Shown piece after piece: positions 37,591-50,900 of a stretch of 64,000 nt of DNA. The translations under genes and the position numbers were made by a program. Position 1 is the stretch's first letter, and the number at the start of each line of letters is the position of its first letter. This DNA comes from Trochalopteron elliotii (Eukaryota > Chordata > Aves > Passeriformes > Leiothrichidae): the NCBI GenBank assembly GCA_024734555.1, contig JANPWX010000060.1, forward strand, positions 3,137,571 to 3,201,570. The letters are read 5' to 3'. The notes under the pieces are model-generated. The model worked only from the letters and a program-made list of their open reading frames with translations, was not told where the DNA came from and did not search any database.

Positions 37591-40500
37591 ATTTCTATCA
37601 GTTTTGGCAAGAGTAAGACTGTGGTGTGCACAAGATATTTCTGTGACATCTTTATCACAACCCCCTTTCACAGTCAGGTGTCCTTCAACACTGCACAGAA
37701 TCTCAGCAGTGCTCTGGAACTGTGAGGAGTTTCCCTGCAAAGCAGGACTAACGCTTTGAGTTCATCACATTTAGGAAAATTTAGGGGAAAAATGAGTACA
37801 TCAGATTTTGTTACCACACTTTTGCAAGAGTTGGCACTCAAATAGGAATTTACTGTAACTTCAGAGTGTGGTGATCTGAGTTCTTTACACAGTGCTCAGA
37901 GATACAGCAAAACAAAAAAAAATCTGGAAGAGAAGAAATATTCATTCCAAGGCTCCATTATAAATATGGAAACAAATATGGAAAACGATAAGTAATTGAT
38001 TTAAGAGAAAAGAAGATATTTTTCTCACACAACAGCCTTAAAACAGAAAAGAATGGCACTGAGGCCTTGAATTCATGTTCTTGGTATCTCACAGCAGAGA
38101 GTAGATGATTACTGGAGTTTGGAATACAGTCAGACTTAGCAAGGGTGGAAACTAGGTCAGAAGTGTCATAATTCAGAGGTCTGGATATGGGTCAGCTGTC
38201 TAATTGCTGCCAGTCTGGGTCCTTGTGTCCCAGACAGCCTTTCCCAACTGTGGTGCAGCTGAGGGGGTGCAGTCACTCATCTTCGCTGCCCCAGCTGCCC
38301 TGTGCACTACCTGTGCTCAGCAGAACTGCTTCTGAACCAAGCTGGAATTAGAGCACTCCACTTTAGGAAATGAGGCTTCTCTCTCTTGCCTACACTCTGC
38401 TGTCACCTGGAGTTCAGGAACATCTGCTTATCTCCTCAAGGCCTGACTCAGCAGGCCTAGTGTGTCTTAATCCACTGAAATTCCAAATGCAGGAAGCACA
38501 GAAGTCAGCAGAGTTTCATTCTCAAATGCTAACTGAGGAATTACAAGTACACTTCTATGGCATAACCAGCCAGCAAAGTGGTGGATATGTATATGAGCCT
38601 CTTGCAGGCCTCCCAGAGCTTAAGCCAGGCTTTGCATTGTGTCCTAACCTGTAGTTTAGGGCCAGCTCAGGGATCTAGGGAACTGTGGGCTGCCTTTTGG
38701 TAGCAGAAAAGGTGTCTGTCTCTGTTAAACTTGAAGAACAATCTCTGCAAGGACCAGAGTCTATAGTCTGTCCATGGAGATGGAATTCAGATTGTGATAA
38801 CATCTAGCCTTTACCTCACCTGATTAACATGTGAAAATCATGGGCACAGGTTTATCCTGAGCGACCTGACTGATGAGGCACAGTTTGTGGTGCTGTAACT
38901 ATACCCCTGGCAAGGCCTGAGTTGTATTTGCAATGTTGTGATGCACCTGTTGAGGCTGGCACAGGCTGCTGCACTGGCTCTAATTAGCTTCAATGAGCAG
39001 CTAATTTGATGATAATTATCAAAGCATTGTCTTCTCAGCTCTAAGAGCAGGACACACTCATGGCTTCCAGTGAACTTTCAGATCTGATCATCCCCTACCT
39101 ACCTGGGGGCCTCACTTTAACAGTGTACCAGGAAATGAAATAAAGTAGTTAATAGTGCATAAATGGCATATCCAGGTCTTTGGAAATGCTCAGGTCTGTC
39201 TTCAGGAAAGTCTATACAATTGCTTTTCCATAGCTCTATTCCCTGTGAATGCCTCAAGGTGAAGGTGGCATTTAAATTTTACTGGGAATATGCCTTTTTC
39301 CCTGAGGCCAAATGTGTATACCTAAATCTGTGGGTGCAGAACCAGAACTGAAAACCAAACCCCAACAAGATGATTCTCAGATCCCAAACAATTTGCAGAG
39401 CCACGGATTGGATACAGTCCCAAGTAACTCACAGGTCTCATAGGTGACCCTGCTGCAAGCCAGAGGCTGATGGAGATCTCCTGAGAGGTCCTCTCCCACC
39501 TGAATTATTCTTGTGAGTCTAAATAGGTTTGCCATGAGATCCCTGAGAAATGGTAAATATTTACACATCAGAAACAGTTTCAAATTTACTTTTCAGAGTA
39601 AAGTTGCAGTTCAAAGAGGTGCTGTCCTCTCCTTAAGTATAATTTCCCTGTGTCAGCAGATCCTTGGGCTACTGAAATAATCATCTTCTACTTTCAACTA
39701 CATTCTAATCTGGTCAGTGCTCTTCTCTGGAATACAACTCAGACACAAACTGAAACAAAAACAAAAATATGGGCAAACACCATTCAGTGGTGGCACAGAA
39801 TGGCAATATACTGAGCCTCCCAATCCTTCCCCCTCCTCCTCCAGAGCACTGTTAAAACATCAAGGCATAGAACTACTACAAAATAAACAAGCACTACAGA
39901 TTTTGCAGTAGGTGGGACCATCTGGACCCAGATAATGTTACCCTAAACAATCTGCCATCCAGCTGCAACAGGAAGGAGATAGAAGTGTTTTGTGACTCAG
40001 AGCTAAAAGGCTGAGATGACAATGTGGCTTGACTCCCTGATCCCAGTACAGAAAACAATTCATATTTATTATTTTATTATTCCAGATAATGCCAGTGGAG
40101 ATTGCCAAGCACCTTCCCAGTCCCATACAGATGGCAGTATCTTCTGATTTTCCATTCTTAAAATACTGTTTTAAAGGGCTGCAGTCAGAAGGGTTTCTTT
40201 GAAGGGCAGATAAAGTCACTGTTGAAACATTTAAGCAGGAAGCCATAGGAGTATGACCAGCAGCAAGGCTTGCTCACACCCTGGAGTTTTAAGAGCAATT
40301 TTGAAAATGTTCTGAGCAACATTAGGAAATAACACTTAACTTTCTGTGCAAGAACTGTCTTGTTGGTGTCATTAAGTTTTACCACACATAAATTATTACC
40401 AATTAGGGACTAAAGCTGCCTCAAACCCCCCAGAATCCTGACTGACTGGTGGGAAGGCAGGCAATTCATTTGCAGCAACAATAGAAATACTGCAGGATTT

Positions 40501-42960
40501 ATGTGGTACCTTGCTGCACTAGTCTTTCAATAGTGTGATTCATAGTCAGAATTAGAAATCATCAAAGAAAACAGAAAGACAGAGAACAATGCCAGATATT
40601 CATCTCCTGTCAACTGATGTCAATGCACTGTGCTTCCTGCTATGAAGCAGTGGTACATGAAGAGAGGAATGTCTGCAGCAGACCCACAAAATCAGTGTAC
40701 TGTGTGAACCTGGACTGTTTCAGGTTGCAGGTCATTTGTTTGTCAGATTCTGTGTGGGTGTTTTTGGGCACAAATTAGAGATTCCAAGGCTTACTGGTAT
40801 AAAGTATGCTGAAAGGAATGGGGAAGCATGAATGCCTGTGCAAGATCTTCCTGGCTAGTGCTTAGATTATACTGCTTTGATAAAAATTACTTAGGCCATA
40901 ATGGGGAAAGCAATTCCAAAAGTATTATAATAAAAAGATAGTACTTTTACCCTGAGAGGAATTGTGATATTAGGTGAAGACAGGAGGTAAAACCAGCAGG
41001 TGTCAAATCTATTGCAAACAAAAAAGATAAAACAGTAAATGAAAGAATTGAAATAAGCGTCTCATTATATTCAGATTGCAAGGATGAAAATTTCCTTTTC
41101 TCATACAGTCTCAAGAAAAAGTCCAGTTTAATAATCTTCCCAGCTAATCACCAAAACACATTTCACTGCTTCTACCTTCTTCTTTTACTTTTTCCAACCC
41201 AATGTTTGTTGAAATTACCCCCTTGGTTACCTGCCCTAAGACACTGGATCCAGTCAGTAAGTTTTGACTCCATTCACGGCCAGAAAGTTACAGATGCCCC
41301 TGTGCCTTGGTTGCTTCACTCCATTTGTGTGCTGGCACACAGAGGGGGCAAATAAGGAAAAGCCAAGGAGTACTTTGAAATAAAACAGAAAGATTTTGGA
41401 CAGTTGTGTCCATGTCCTTTCTCCTCTGTACTGCCTATTTCCCCTTTGCATTCATGGATCTATATTCCCCTGGATTCTTATTTTAAGATGATAAATATAT
41501 AATTGGGCAAGCTTCTGTTTTGACTGCAACTTGTTATTTCTACAGTGCAATTATAAACTCATATTTTTTTGTTTTAACGATATGCTAATTTATTTTTAAC
41601 AAATAAAAGGTAAGGAGAAAAATACTCTTTCATCTTAGACTAGTTAGAACTCGCACTATGTATCCCTGCAAGGATGTTCCCTCTGTTTCATTGCACATAC
41701 CACAGGCACTAGAAGATGCAGTACCTCTATTTTCAGTTCTCCAGTTATCACTGGGAAAGGAACTATCTCCAGGTTCCTCTGGCTGGTGCACTATTTCCAG
41801 ACTTACAGAACCATACTGGAGATCTTTTTTCTCTAAGAACACTGATGGCTTCAGAAGAAGGAGGAGACACAGACAGTTCAAGATCCTGCAGCAATTCAGT
41901 GGGCGTGGTGTCTAGGGAAGTGGGAGAACAGGTTTATGTCCTTATCTGCAATCAAAGAGATAGAATATTGTACACCTACTTCATAAATTGGTTATCAGGT
42001 TAGGACAGGGGCTGTAATTCTTGCATCTTCTTGCAGTGTTATCTTTTTTATGAAGTTCCAAAGGGGGCAGTCTGTAATCAAGGCTGCTTAGGGTTTAATG
42101 GCTGAATGTTTGAGCCCAGGGGCAAAAATATATGTTGTTTTTCACATATATCTCAATAAATATAAAACTTCAGTTTTCCTGGTGGGATCTTTCATGGGAA
42201 TCAGTCTCAGTCAACAGCAGAGCATCAACTGGACAGACTTAGGCCTGAACGTTTTAGGAACTCTTAGGTGCCTAAGTATCTTGAAGGATCTATATTTTAA
42301 GAAAAGCTTATTATTACTTAATTTGATTCTTTAAGCACCTAAGTATGTTAGGAAAATACTTTTGTGCTTAATTTGAACCTTTCTTCAGTTGCTGTCTGCA
42401 GCTCCTGCTGGTAAGGGCTAGTCCAGACTGTGATGGTCATTCCTTCTTCCCATCACAGATATTCCCTCACATTAATTAACCTTTTATTAAAGGATAACTA
42501 CCAGCTAGACTTGTAGTTTAATAATTTATTGTTTGCTTTCTGCTCCTGTCACATAAACACTTATATTTTGCATTCTGATGCATTTCTCAGAAATACCAAA
42601 ACATTTTTATTTGAAACTTGGAAGGCCACTTTTTTTTTTTTTCCCTTTGAATTTAGAGCACCAGGGAGGTCAAGCATCTCAATACCTGCCAAGTTTACCT
42701 GACAGGACCACAGCAAGCATTAATAAATTAGGAAGCTGCATTATCTTACTGCACCATCTCTGGGATACTGAAACAGTCAAAACCACACTGTTTGTGCAGG
42801 GTCAAGGTCCAAGACCTGCAACATGCTCTGTGTAATACCTCAAAACTTGTGAACAGACACTTGAGCCTCCACATCCAGGCTTGCCTATCTGTTGTCTTTC
42901 CACTGTTGTTCCTCAGGCACAACTCACCTCTAAGCAAAAATCTAGAATGCTGCATAATAT
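37591..42960. other. Unique non-coding DNA
   Basis: No gene or transposon is recognised. A T13 run lies at 42630-42642. Short open frames at 38370-38654 and 41630-42003 resemble no known protein. Confidence 0.5.
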
Positions 42961-42999
42961 TTGATATAAATAATTGATATAAATAATTGACATAAATAA
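42961..42999. repeat. Three tandem copies of a 13-bp unit
   Basis: TTGATATAAATAA occurs at 42961 and 42974, with a third copy at 42987 carrying one substitution (TTGACATAAATAA). Confidence 0.9.
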
Positions 43000-44904
43000 T
43001 AACTTTATTTTTCCAAAAATGAGATATCATTAAAAATGGAAATATATATGCGCTGTTGTGCTGTTGTTTTGGTGAGGTGTTTCCTCATTTCTTCTTAAAG
43101 TCAGGTACAAGAAAGATAATACAACTGTTTCCAGTCCTTCAGGGGTTGGATTTAGTCCAAACTTATGAAAGATGCAGAGCATCATCTTAGTCGAAACACT
43201 GCCTAAATTTGTCTTTTTTACTAAAATGAGGCCACCTAGAAGATTAAAAGCTTTCTTCTTTTTTTCTGCCTTAAAAAACATAATTACACCCTAATTTAAA
43301 ACTCTAATTGAGTGCACTTGTATTGGTGAGATGTTCTTTTTCCCTTTAGGGGCAATATTCCTATTAGTCACACAAGCTGTCTAATCATTTCATGGTCTGT
43401 CCATTTCCCCACCCCACACCTCCATTATAAATGAGAAAATTAAAGCATCTTCTTTTTTTTTTTTAAGGGTATCTCAATTATATCCCGATAAATTCAGCAA
43501 CTGAACATTTCAGTTGAAATAGTAAGCCACATCTTTAGCCAGTGTAAGTTATCATTACTCTGCTGATTTCAATGAACAAAAGATAACTTGCATCAGCTGA
43601 GACTATGACCCATGAACACAAACTCACTGAGAAAGTCTAAAAGTAAATTATTTTTTCAAGCTCAAGAATTTGTGTCCTGGATATAAATGCACACCAGCTG
43701 CACTATTATCTTGATTTTTTAAATGTTATGAGCTTTTTTTACATTAAAAAACAATTGATGAAGTTGCACAAAATAACACTACACAAAATACTATGACTGC
43801 ATCTTTCTGATCAAGGAGAGCATAATTTTTCTGCAACTGGTAAGTCATAAAGGCATTACCTTTCCTTTGGTTGTGTAAGTGATGCTATTTGAACTTTGAT
43901 TTTGCAATCAGATCAAGGTGAACACCTGATAGGCACTCTTTGCCCATAAACTCATCTTTGTTATCTTTCAGCTTAGATTTATAGAACTGCCATTTAACCA
44001 ACTGGTGATAGTGGGATTCTATGAAAATATGTCTTTACAATCAGATCTTAGATTTCACCAAGTGCTTTGAGATGCCCATTTTCATTTTGAGTCACAGGAC
44101 CATTTTAATGCTGGGTTATTAGGAGACTACATTGTTTTCCTTCCAACAAACCACCTGTAATTCTGGTAAAGCTTGGGGAAAACAACTATGTGAACTTTTG
44201 TCTGATTATCTAAAGTCTAAGAATTACTTCTGCCTTCTACAGCCATTGCATAGTCGTGGTAAAACAAAAGACATTTTAGCATCTAAGAAGTAGCTTTTAT
44301 TATTTTCCATGCTATGCCTTCAGCCTTAATCAATAAACATTATCTTTGTTCTAGGTTTAAAACTTTTAAGGAGAAACAAACTTAATTACATATAGTGTAT
44401 GGAAAATTTGGAGTTTAACCACTAATCTGTGACTTGCAGTGAATTTGGATGGAAGGAATTCAAAATGAAGTGTCACATTTCTCATGCTTGTCTGCATTGA
44501 CTACAAGAGTTCTAGGACTTCTCAGTGAAAATCATCATCTGCTTAAATAAAAGGCAAAGGGGTCAATCTTTAAAGTTTTTGAAATCTGTGTCTTTCTTTT
44601 GCAAAAATTTATCTATACATACTTCAAAGGAAAAGCTACCAGTGAAAGATTTATTGAAATTCATTGCTGACAAACATTCATTTCTCAGTATTTTCTGAAC
44701 TGGATGAATTAAAAAAAAAGGTGCAGATCATTATTACTTCTATTAATCCTGTTTTCATTGGTTTTTAGGTAGAGAAACAAAAGATAAACAGAGATACACT
44801 TCAGTGCAGAGGACCATATTATGTTGGTAAACATGTTCATCTCTCAGGTAACATCAGATTCCTTCCTCAGTTTCCACTAGCTGAGGATCTAGTTCAGGAA
44901 ACAC

Positions 44905-44933
44905 AATTACTGGCATTTCCAGTGCCAGTAATT
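44905..44933. repeat. Perfect inverted repeat, 11-bp arms and 7-base loop
   Basis: AATTACTGGCA pairs fully with TGCCAGTAATT across the loop TTTCCAG. The TGGCA...TGCCA halves recall nuclear factor I half-sites, but the spacing is wider than the usual NFI dyad. The stem is too short for an ordinary microRNA precursor. Confidence 0.8.
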
Positions 44934-45227
44934 ATTATCCCTCTTTCTGCTCTGTCAGATTTGGACATATTTGGTCTTATCTTAAACAAACACATCTGGT
45001 GGTGAATCTGAAAATATGGCTTATTTCAGACCCTGGACTTCCCTTCCTCACATACATGGACCCTGAGGATGTTTAATACAATTAAGGAAAAACTCCAAGA
45101 CTGCAAGAAAGGCTCAAAATGAATATTATTTTAGAACTCTAGCCCTAGGCTGCAGTATTTAATTGAATTCGTTGAATTTCAGCTAAGTAGGCAACTACCT
45201 TTCTGACCTGAGGGAAGCCTGTATGTA

Positions 45228-45249
45228 TTAATAACAGCACTGTTATTAA
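45228..45249. repeat. Near-perfect palindrome, 10-bp arms and 2-base centre
   Basis: TTAATAACAG and CTGTTATTAA flank a CA centre. It is a possible cruciform or a dimeric protein-binding site; no function can be assigned. Confidence 0.85.
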
Positions 45250-46110
45250 AAAAAGCACTAACAGAGCACTGGAGACACCACAGAAACTTTTATATCTGTA
45301 GATGAAAAAAACCCTCTGATAGATGTGCCTTCTGATGGGTCATTTTCAGCTCACTCTGTGACCCCACTGACCCTCACAGTTCTGCTGCAATGAATTAATT
45401 GTCACAGTGTGTAATTGCTCTGTGCCAATCATCACCACACCCACAGTATGGGGCTGTTTGTCATCTGACTGTGCTTAATTAACAATACAAAATCCTAACT
45501 CTACATCCAGCTCTGACTGCCTGAGTTCATGAGGAATTATTTGCTTTTTAGTTATTATGATGCTGTGCCAGTGACTGTCTGGCACTCACATTAGAAGAAC
45601 TGGCTAAAGCATGTTGGATGTTTGTGGTATGCCCCATGAACAAACTTAGCAGAATGGTTAGTAATTAAAAATGTTGAAATGCCACCAATTAAATATCATT
45701 TGGGCATCCAATGGCTTCATAAAAGCCATTTAGAGGAACAGTTTAATTTTCATGTGTGAACATGCTCCTCTTGGAATTCCTTTGAAATCCACAGGAAGTA
45801 CTTTTTAGATTAAGTTTGATAGAGGGTGAAATACCAGCTGAGCTTGTGTCAGAAGCAGCACTGGGTAGGGAATTTATAGGGAAAAGATGGCACATCCTAA
45901 TGCTCTGGAATATTGTATTTTTTTCCTGTAGTTATCCACAGAAAATAAAGTTCAGTTAACTGCTATAACAAGAATGAGCACAAAAAATGAAGTCTGGGTC
46001 CCTTTTTAAATATAACTTGAAAATTTGCAGGTGCTCTCTCCCTATCAGTCCCCCTGCTCCTTTCAGACAAACTACAGTGTAAAATGTGGGGCCTTGAAAA
46101 ACAGCTGTTA

Positions 46111-46230
46111 AACAAACACAAACAGAAAAACCCCAAAAAACAAAACAAAATCACAAAAAAACCAAAAAAAACCAAAAACACACAAAAAAAACCAACCAAA
46201 CACAACCCACACACACACACGCACAAAAAA
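46111..46230. repeat. A/C-only low-complexity tract
   Basis: About 120 bases of AAAC- and CAAAAAA-type repeats ending in a short CA run (46209-46220), with only isolated G or T. The opposite strand is T/G-rich, giving an artefactual hydrophobic frame of Phe, Val, Cys and Leu. Confidence 0.9.
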
Positions 46231-47501
46231 GTTTGCCACCAAAATGCTGAACTGATAGTAAAAGAAAAGAAGACAGAATAGGGGGAAAGCAGACACTTGT
46301 CTGCTTATATCTCAAGCACACGAAACTGGCTCACTCAGTGTTGGACTCTCAGCCACACAGCAGCAACATCTGTCTCTGCAGGGTTTTTTGAGAGCTCCAC
46401 ATGAGCAAAGCTCACAGCCAAAGTGAAAGCCATCCAGAGAACAGTTCACATCAGTGGCTCTCAACTGCAGTGTTTCTACCACTGAAAATTAGAATCCTTA
46501 ATAATATCTATATATGTCTTCCCAAGCACACTTATTATCAAGAAAGAGGTGATGCTTTGCAATATCTCCTTGGATACAACAATGAAAACTTGGTTTGGAT
46601 TCCATGTGTAGGAATGTGTAAGTGAGAAAAATTTGGGAATATAAAAAGCAGCTTCAAGAGGGTTTTCGACACTGCCTGTTCCTATGTTGTTCCTTTGACA
46701 TTAGCAACCCTTTAAAATAACCACAAATAGATTTTCAGGTTTGAGTTCCTGGCAAAGAGGTGGTAGTTCTGTCATTTTTTTCACACTGAACTGGAATTCT
46801 GAAGGCAAATAAAGTTCCTGTAAGCCTGGTGATGGCAGTGGCAGAGGATGGAGGGGCACCACTGCTCCCTGTGGCAGCTTCCACAGGCACATCACAAACC
46901 ATGTGGCACCGGGGGTGTGTTCTGGCATCACCTCTCTTCCCACTTAGGCAGCTCTCAGATGGATTCAATGCACCTGATTAACATCTATTTATCACTGTTG
47001 TGATGCTACAGAAACACAACAGCCAGTTTGGCACTGCTATCCTTGCTCAGCACACAATATTTGTTTAAGCCATAAAATCTTTCAAAGGGCTAAAGCTGTT
47101 ATAGATTTGCCACAGAATGCAGTTAAATGTATACCCTGCATTTCTTCTGCAAAGCTGACAATGATTTCACAGAGCAGAATACAACTTCTCATTTATTTTA
47201 AATACACAAGATTTCACAGGCTGATATCATACCACTGAGATCCTAAAGGTTCATGCAGTATGTGCCAAGCTGCATTCCTGCACATCTGAAACACGACACA
47301 GCTTTAAGTTCTGTGCTTTATGATATCAGAATACTGTAACAATAATGAAAAATACGAAAACTTGGCATTGCCTTCATCATGTAACTTCTGTGCCTAGAAA
47401 TTGAACCAAAGAATAAGGGATTACTGTGTCAAGCTTGTCAAGCAGATACAAATTTCCACCCCAAGGTGTGACATTCAGTGGAAGCACTGGCAGTCTGACT
47501 A
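46231..47501. other. Unique non-coding DNA
   Basis: Nothing recognisable in about 1.3 kb. A GC-richer patch at 46820-46960 carries overlapping minus-strand frames without domains. Confidence 0.5.
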
Positions 47502-47969
47502 TGATGCCTTGGGAAGGCTGACCTGAAACAGAGACTGGACAGAGCCAGAGAATAAAGCAGATATTTATTGAAAGGCCTTTAGGATACACCTCATGCAGGA
47601 CAGGGCCTGATCCAGGCTACACCCAAGGTGGACCCAAAATGGTCACAAAATGGTCACAAAATGGTCACAACGGTCACGAGGTCTCACACTTTTATAAGTT
47701 TTGGTCCATTTGCATATTGGGGTTTAATTATGCAATTACAGCTTCAGGTTGTGAGGTCTCATTCTACTTGTTTTCTCTTCAGTCCACCATTGTTTGTGCT
47801 TTTGGGCCTGAAAACTTGTAACAGCTGTACTCAGTCTTGAGAAAGAAAAGAATTGTTTTTTCTCCCTACTCTGTGAAGAGAGCTGGCCAACACTGATTAT
47901 GGGGCTCAGAACTACACCCCTAGGCAGCACAGAATCTGAAAAACATGAAAGCTAAAACTTAAGGCATCA
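47502..47969 (-). mobile_element. Solo LTR, minus strand, with matching ends and target duplication
   Basis: The ends are perfect 9-bp inverted repeats: TGATGCCTT at 47502-47510 and AAGGCATCA at 47961-47969. The element is flanked by the same four bases, ACTA, on both sides (47498-47501 and 47970-47973), the signature of an integration event. On the minus strand it has a TATA box (plus-strand TTTTATAA at 47690-47697) and AATAAA (plus-strand TTTATT at 47564-47569). Between them are three tandem copies of an 11-mer, AAAATGGTCAC, at 47636-47668. Length is 468 bp. With no internal sequence present, this is a solo LTR left by recombination between the two LTRs of a provirus. The family name is not claimed; the style matches songbird ERV LTRs as I remember them. 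Confidence 0.85.
47636..47668. repeat. Three tandem copies of an 11-bp unit inside the LTR
   Basis: AAAATGGTCAC is repeated exactly three times, with a partial, altered fourth copy (AACGGTCAC, 47669-47677). It lies between the LTR's TATA and polyadenylation signals, so it would be in the transcribed part. Confidence 0.9.
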
Positions 47970-50900
47970 ACTATGTCTGCTCAAATCAACTGTTCTGTGA
48001 GGGCCTTCAACTGATGGGCAAAAGGAATGGCTGTGGAAAAACTGGGAAAGAGAGTGGCTTCCGCCACAATCCACTCCATACTACTTTTGTTTATCCTGCA
48101 AAGGGCAGTCACTGCTTTGAACAACATCACTAATGCAAAGTAGGACAGACACACTGTGCTCTTTTTGGTGGTTGGTTTTGTGGTGGTGGTTGTTGTTATT
48201 CTTACTATTAATGATCCAGTAAACTTTTTAGATAATTATCAGTGAGGTTAACATTTAATATTTTATAGCAACAATGCCCAGTCTCTAATTTTGTTCCTTT
48301 GACTGTTTGTTCCTCATGATGTCCATCTAAATCCTGCCATGGCTTTCCTGTCCCTCTTTTGGCCAGACACAGGAAATGGGTGCAAGCAACCCACACTGTA
48401 ACACACACTGTATTTTCCAGATGGATTTGAGCCAGAATGATTCACAGCTTCGTTTAAGATGCTCTGGAGATTCTAAGCACTTTCATAAACATGCAGCAGT
48501 CATTCATCTGCTATCTAACAACAAATATGTAAACACATAACCACAAAGGCAGGACTTGGATATCAATCCTGAAAGCACTTGTGAATTGTTCTCTGCCTGA
48601 TTTAGCCAGTCCTTTCTGCATGAAGTTTCTTTACAGATATTGCTTCCCTAAAAATTAAGGACCAGTCACAACTATTCACGTTTTTATTAGCTTTAGAACT
48701 TTGCCTGATTTGTGTATATCATTCTTCCCTGCATCTGCACAGAAATATTTGTGATTCATCAGTGTAGAGCAATCTGCCTCCTTAGATAATTGAAATTACT
48801 AACTCAGTGTTTCTGATTCAGCTGATATGCTATTTTTGTTTTGTTTATTGATATTTTCATACCTTTTCAAAAAAAGACAGGCTAATAAAGTTATTATCAT
48901 TTTTTGAGATAATTGGTAGCTTGTCATGATTATTTTTTCTTAATTTGTTTGCAGGAGCAATATTTCCTGTAAAGATCCAATTCAGCAGTTGTTTGATTTC
49001 TTCCCTTGATCTCAGGCTAGTCTACAATGCTGCCAAAACAGCATGACTGGGACTACTAATTCAAAATTTTTCTTTTTCAGTATCAACCCAGCCAGGCAAT
49101 CTAGGGTCTGTAGAACAGCCGTATTCCTGAGCTGCTTGACACACTAATGTATTTTCATTTAGTTCATGCTCATGCAAAACACCGAGCCCACATGCAAGGC
49201 CACCTAGTCAAAAACTCTATGAATTTAAATAAGGCTGGAGAATAATGTTTCTGAGAAGGAGGGTTTAATAACTGTTCTTTCTATGAGCAAGTATTTTTAA
49301 AGCAAAGACACTTTCTGTTGTAAAAATATTTGTGTATTTTCTAGGAACTTTGAAATAAATTCTGAAATTTGGACTAGTTGTTAATCACTCTTCAGTTTAG
49401 AGAGATTTTGACAAAGGTGGCAATTGTCAAAATTTGGTCCTGATTTCTTTCATCATGAAAAATAGCTTGTTAGATACAGCAAATCATTAATTTATCTCTT
49501 TTATCTCCTTCTTGTGATGTCAAGAAATCACAATCTTTATTTTACTTGTGTTAATGAAAATAAAAAGCAGTAGTGCAAAATCAGTATCAGCTTTCAAAGT
49601 GTTAGTGAGAAATAACAACCTCGTTATTATCAATACTTCAAATAAAACTTTCTATTTTGTGGGTTAAGAAATAACAAAAAAACTACCAAGTTATAAACCC
49701 AGGTATAATAGTTCTCTTCTTAGAATGACTCCAACCAATCTTCTAATCTTCATTTATGTATCAACATCTCAGGTATAAAATACACAATTTACTGATTTTT
49801 TTCTCCTATAAGAGTAGACTTTGTTGCATTATACTAAAGGAGTTCCATGAAAAATTACAAGAGTAATAAAACTATCATTAAGCATTGACAGCCCTGAGAT
49901 ATCTGAATATCTTTACAGATTACCAATATGTAATGTGACTGAGGGTCGGACCAGCACAGGATGGGAAAATTGCACCAAGCAGAGGAAAAGAGATTGTTTA
50001 GACATCAAACAAACATATCAGATTTATCACATCTAAATTCCCTAGTGAGAAATAAGCCAATGTCTTCTGTAAAAACCAGGGCATAAAATTGGTTTTTTGG
50101 GTTTTATTCTTGTGTTTTCCACTAAATTATCTTTAGTCTATATCAAATTAAAACACAGAATGAGTAAATTTGCATTGAAAAATCATATAAATACAAATTC
50201 CTGATTTATAAGACAAGCTCTCCTTCTTTGTATATATTTTGGCCATTTTTCATAACTTTCTTGAGACCTAAACTAGTACCAGTCAAAATTAATAAAAGCA
50301 AGATTGAATATCTTACTAGGGTTGAATATGATATATAAATATTATAAAATAGCGTCTTAGACAGTTATTAATATATCCTTTATGTCGGAACTCTACACAT
50401 TTGTTTCTTTTCATTTGAGTTCAGGAATTTGGGGGTCAATTTTTAGAGCTACCTGGATACGTAACTGGGCACGTAAATCTCACTAGATCACATTGAATCC
50501 AAACACTGCACATGGTGGTTGTTTTCTGGTTGCTGTGCTTCCTTCTAGCCTGGACAGAAGTGCATGTATTAATAGATTTCTAGTGATTGCAATTCTTATT
50601 ACTAGGCAGGCTGCTTGTTTAAGAACATAAACTACCAACACTGAGTAGATTACCTCATTTTATGAACATTCTGGAATCGTTTTTGTTTTATGACAGATTC
50701 CACAGTGTCCTGATTCAGTGATGTCTCCATATTCCTGCAGTTTCCTCTTTTAACTCAAGCATCAGTGACAGATCTAAAACAAAAAAAAATCTATTAAAAA
50801 ATTCTTCTGTGACTGCCCCTCTCTCCTTGCTCTGACAGCCTCACCAAAACCTGCTGAAACAAACATGGGCACTTCCTTTTAGCCACATCCATCCTTCTCC

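Larger units (their letters stand above)
43000..46110. other. Unique AT-rich non-coding DNA with two inverted repeats
   Basis: No gene is recognised. The inverted repeats at 44905-44933 and 45228-45249 are listed separately. Confidence 0.5.

Noticed and set aside
37351..37759. Lys/Arg/Glu-rich minus frame and Phe/Leu/Ser-rich plus frame
   Set aside because: Both are read through the polypyrimidine tract, so their composition is a simple-repeat artefact.
44905..44933. MicroRNA precursor hairpin
   Set aside because: The 11-bp stem is far shorter than a pre-miRNA stem, and pairing does not extend outward.
45963..46296. Hydrophobic Phe/Val/Cys/Leu frames that resemble membrane segments
   Set aside because: They translate the A/C-rich low-complexity tract on its T/G strand.
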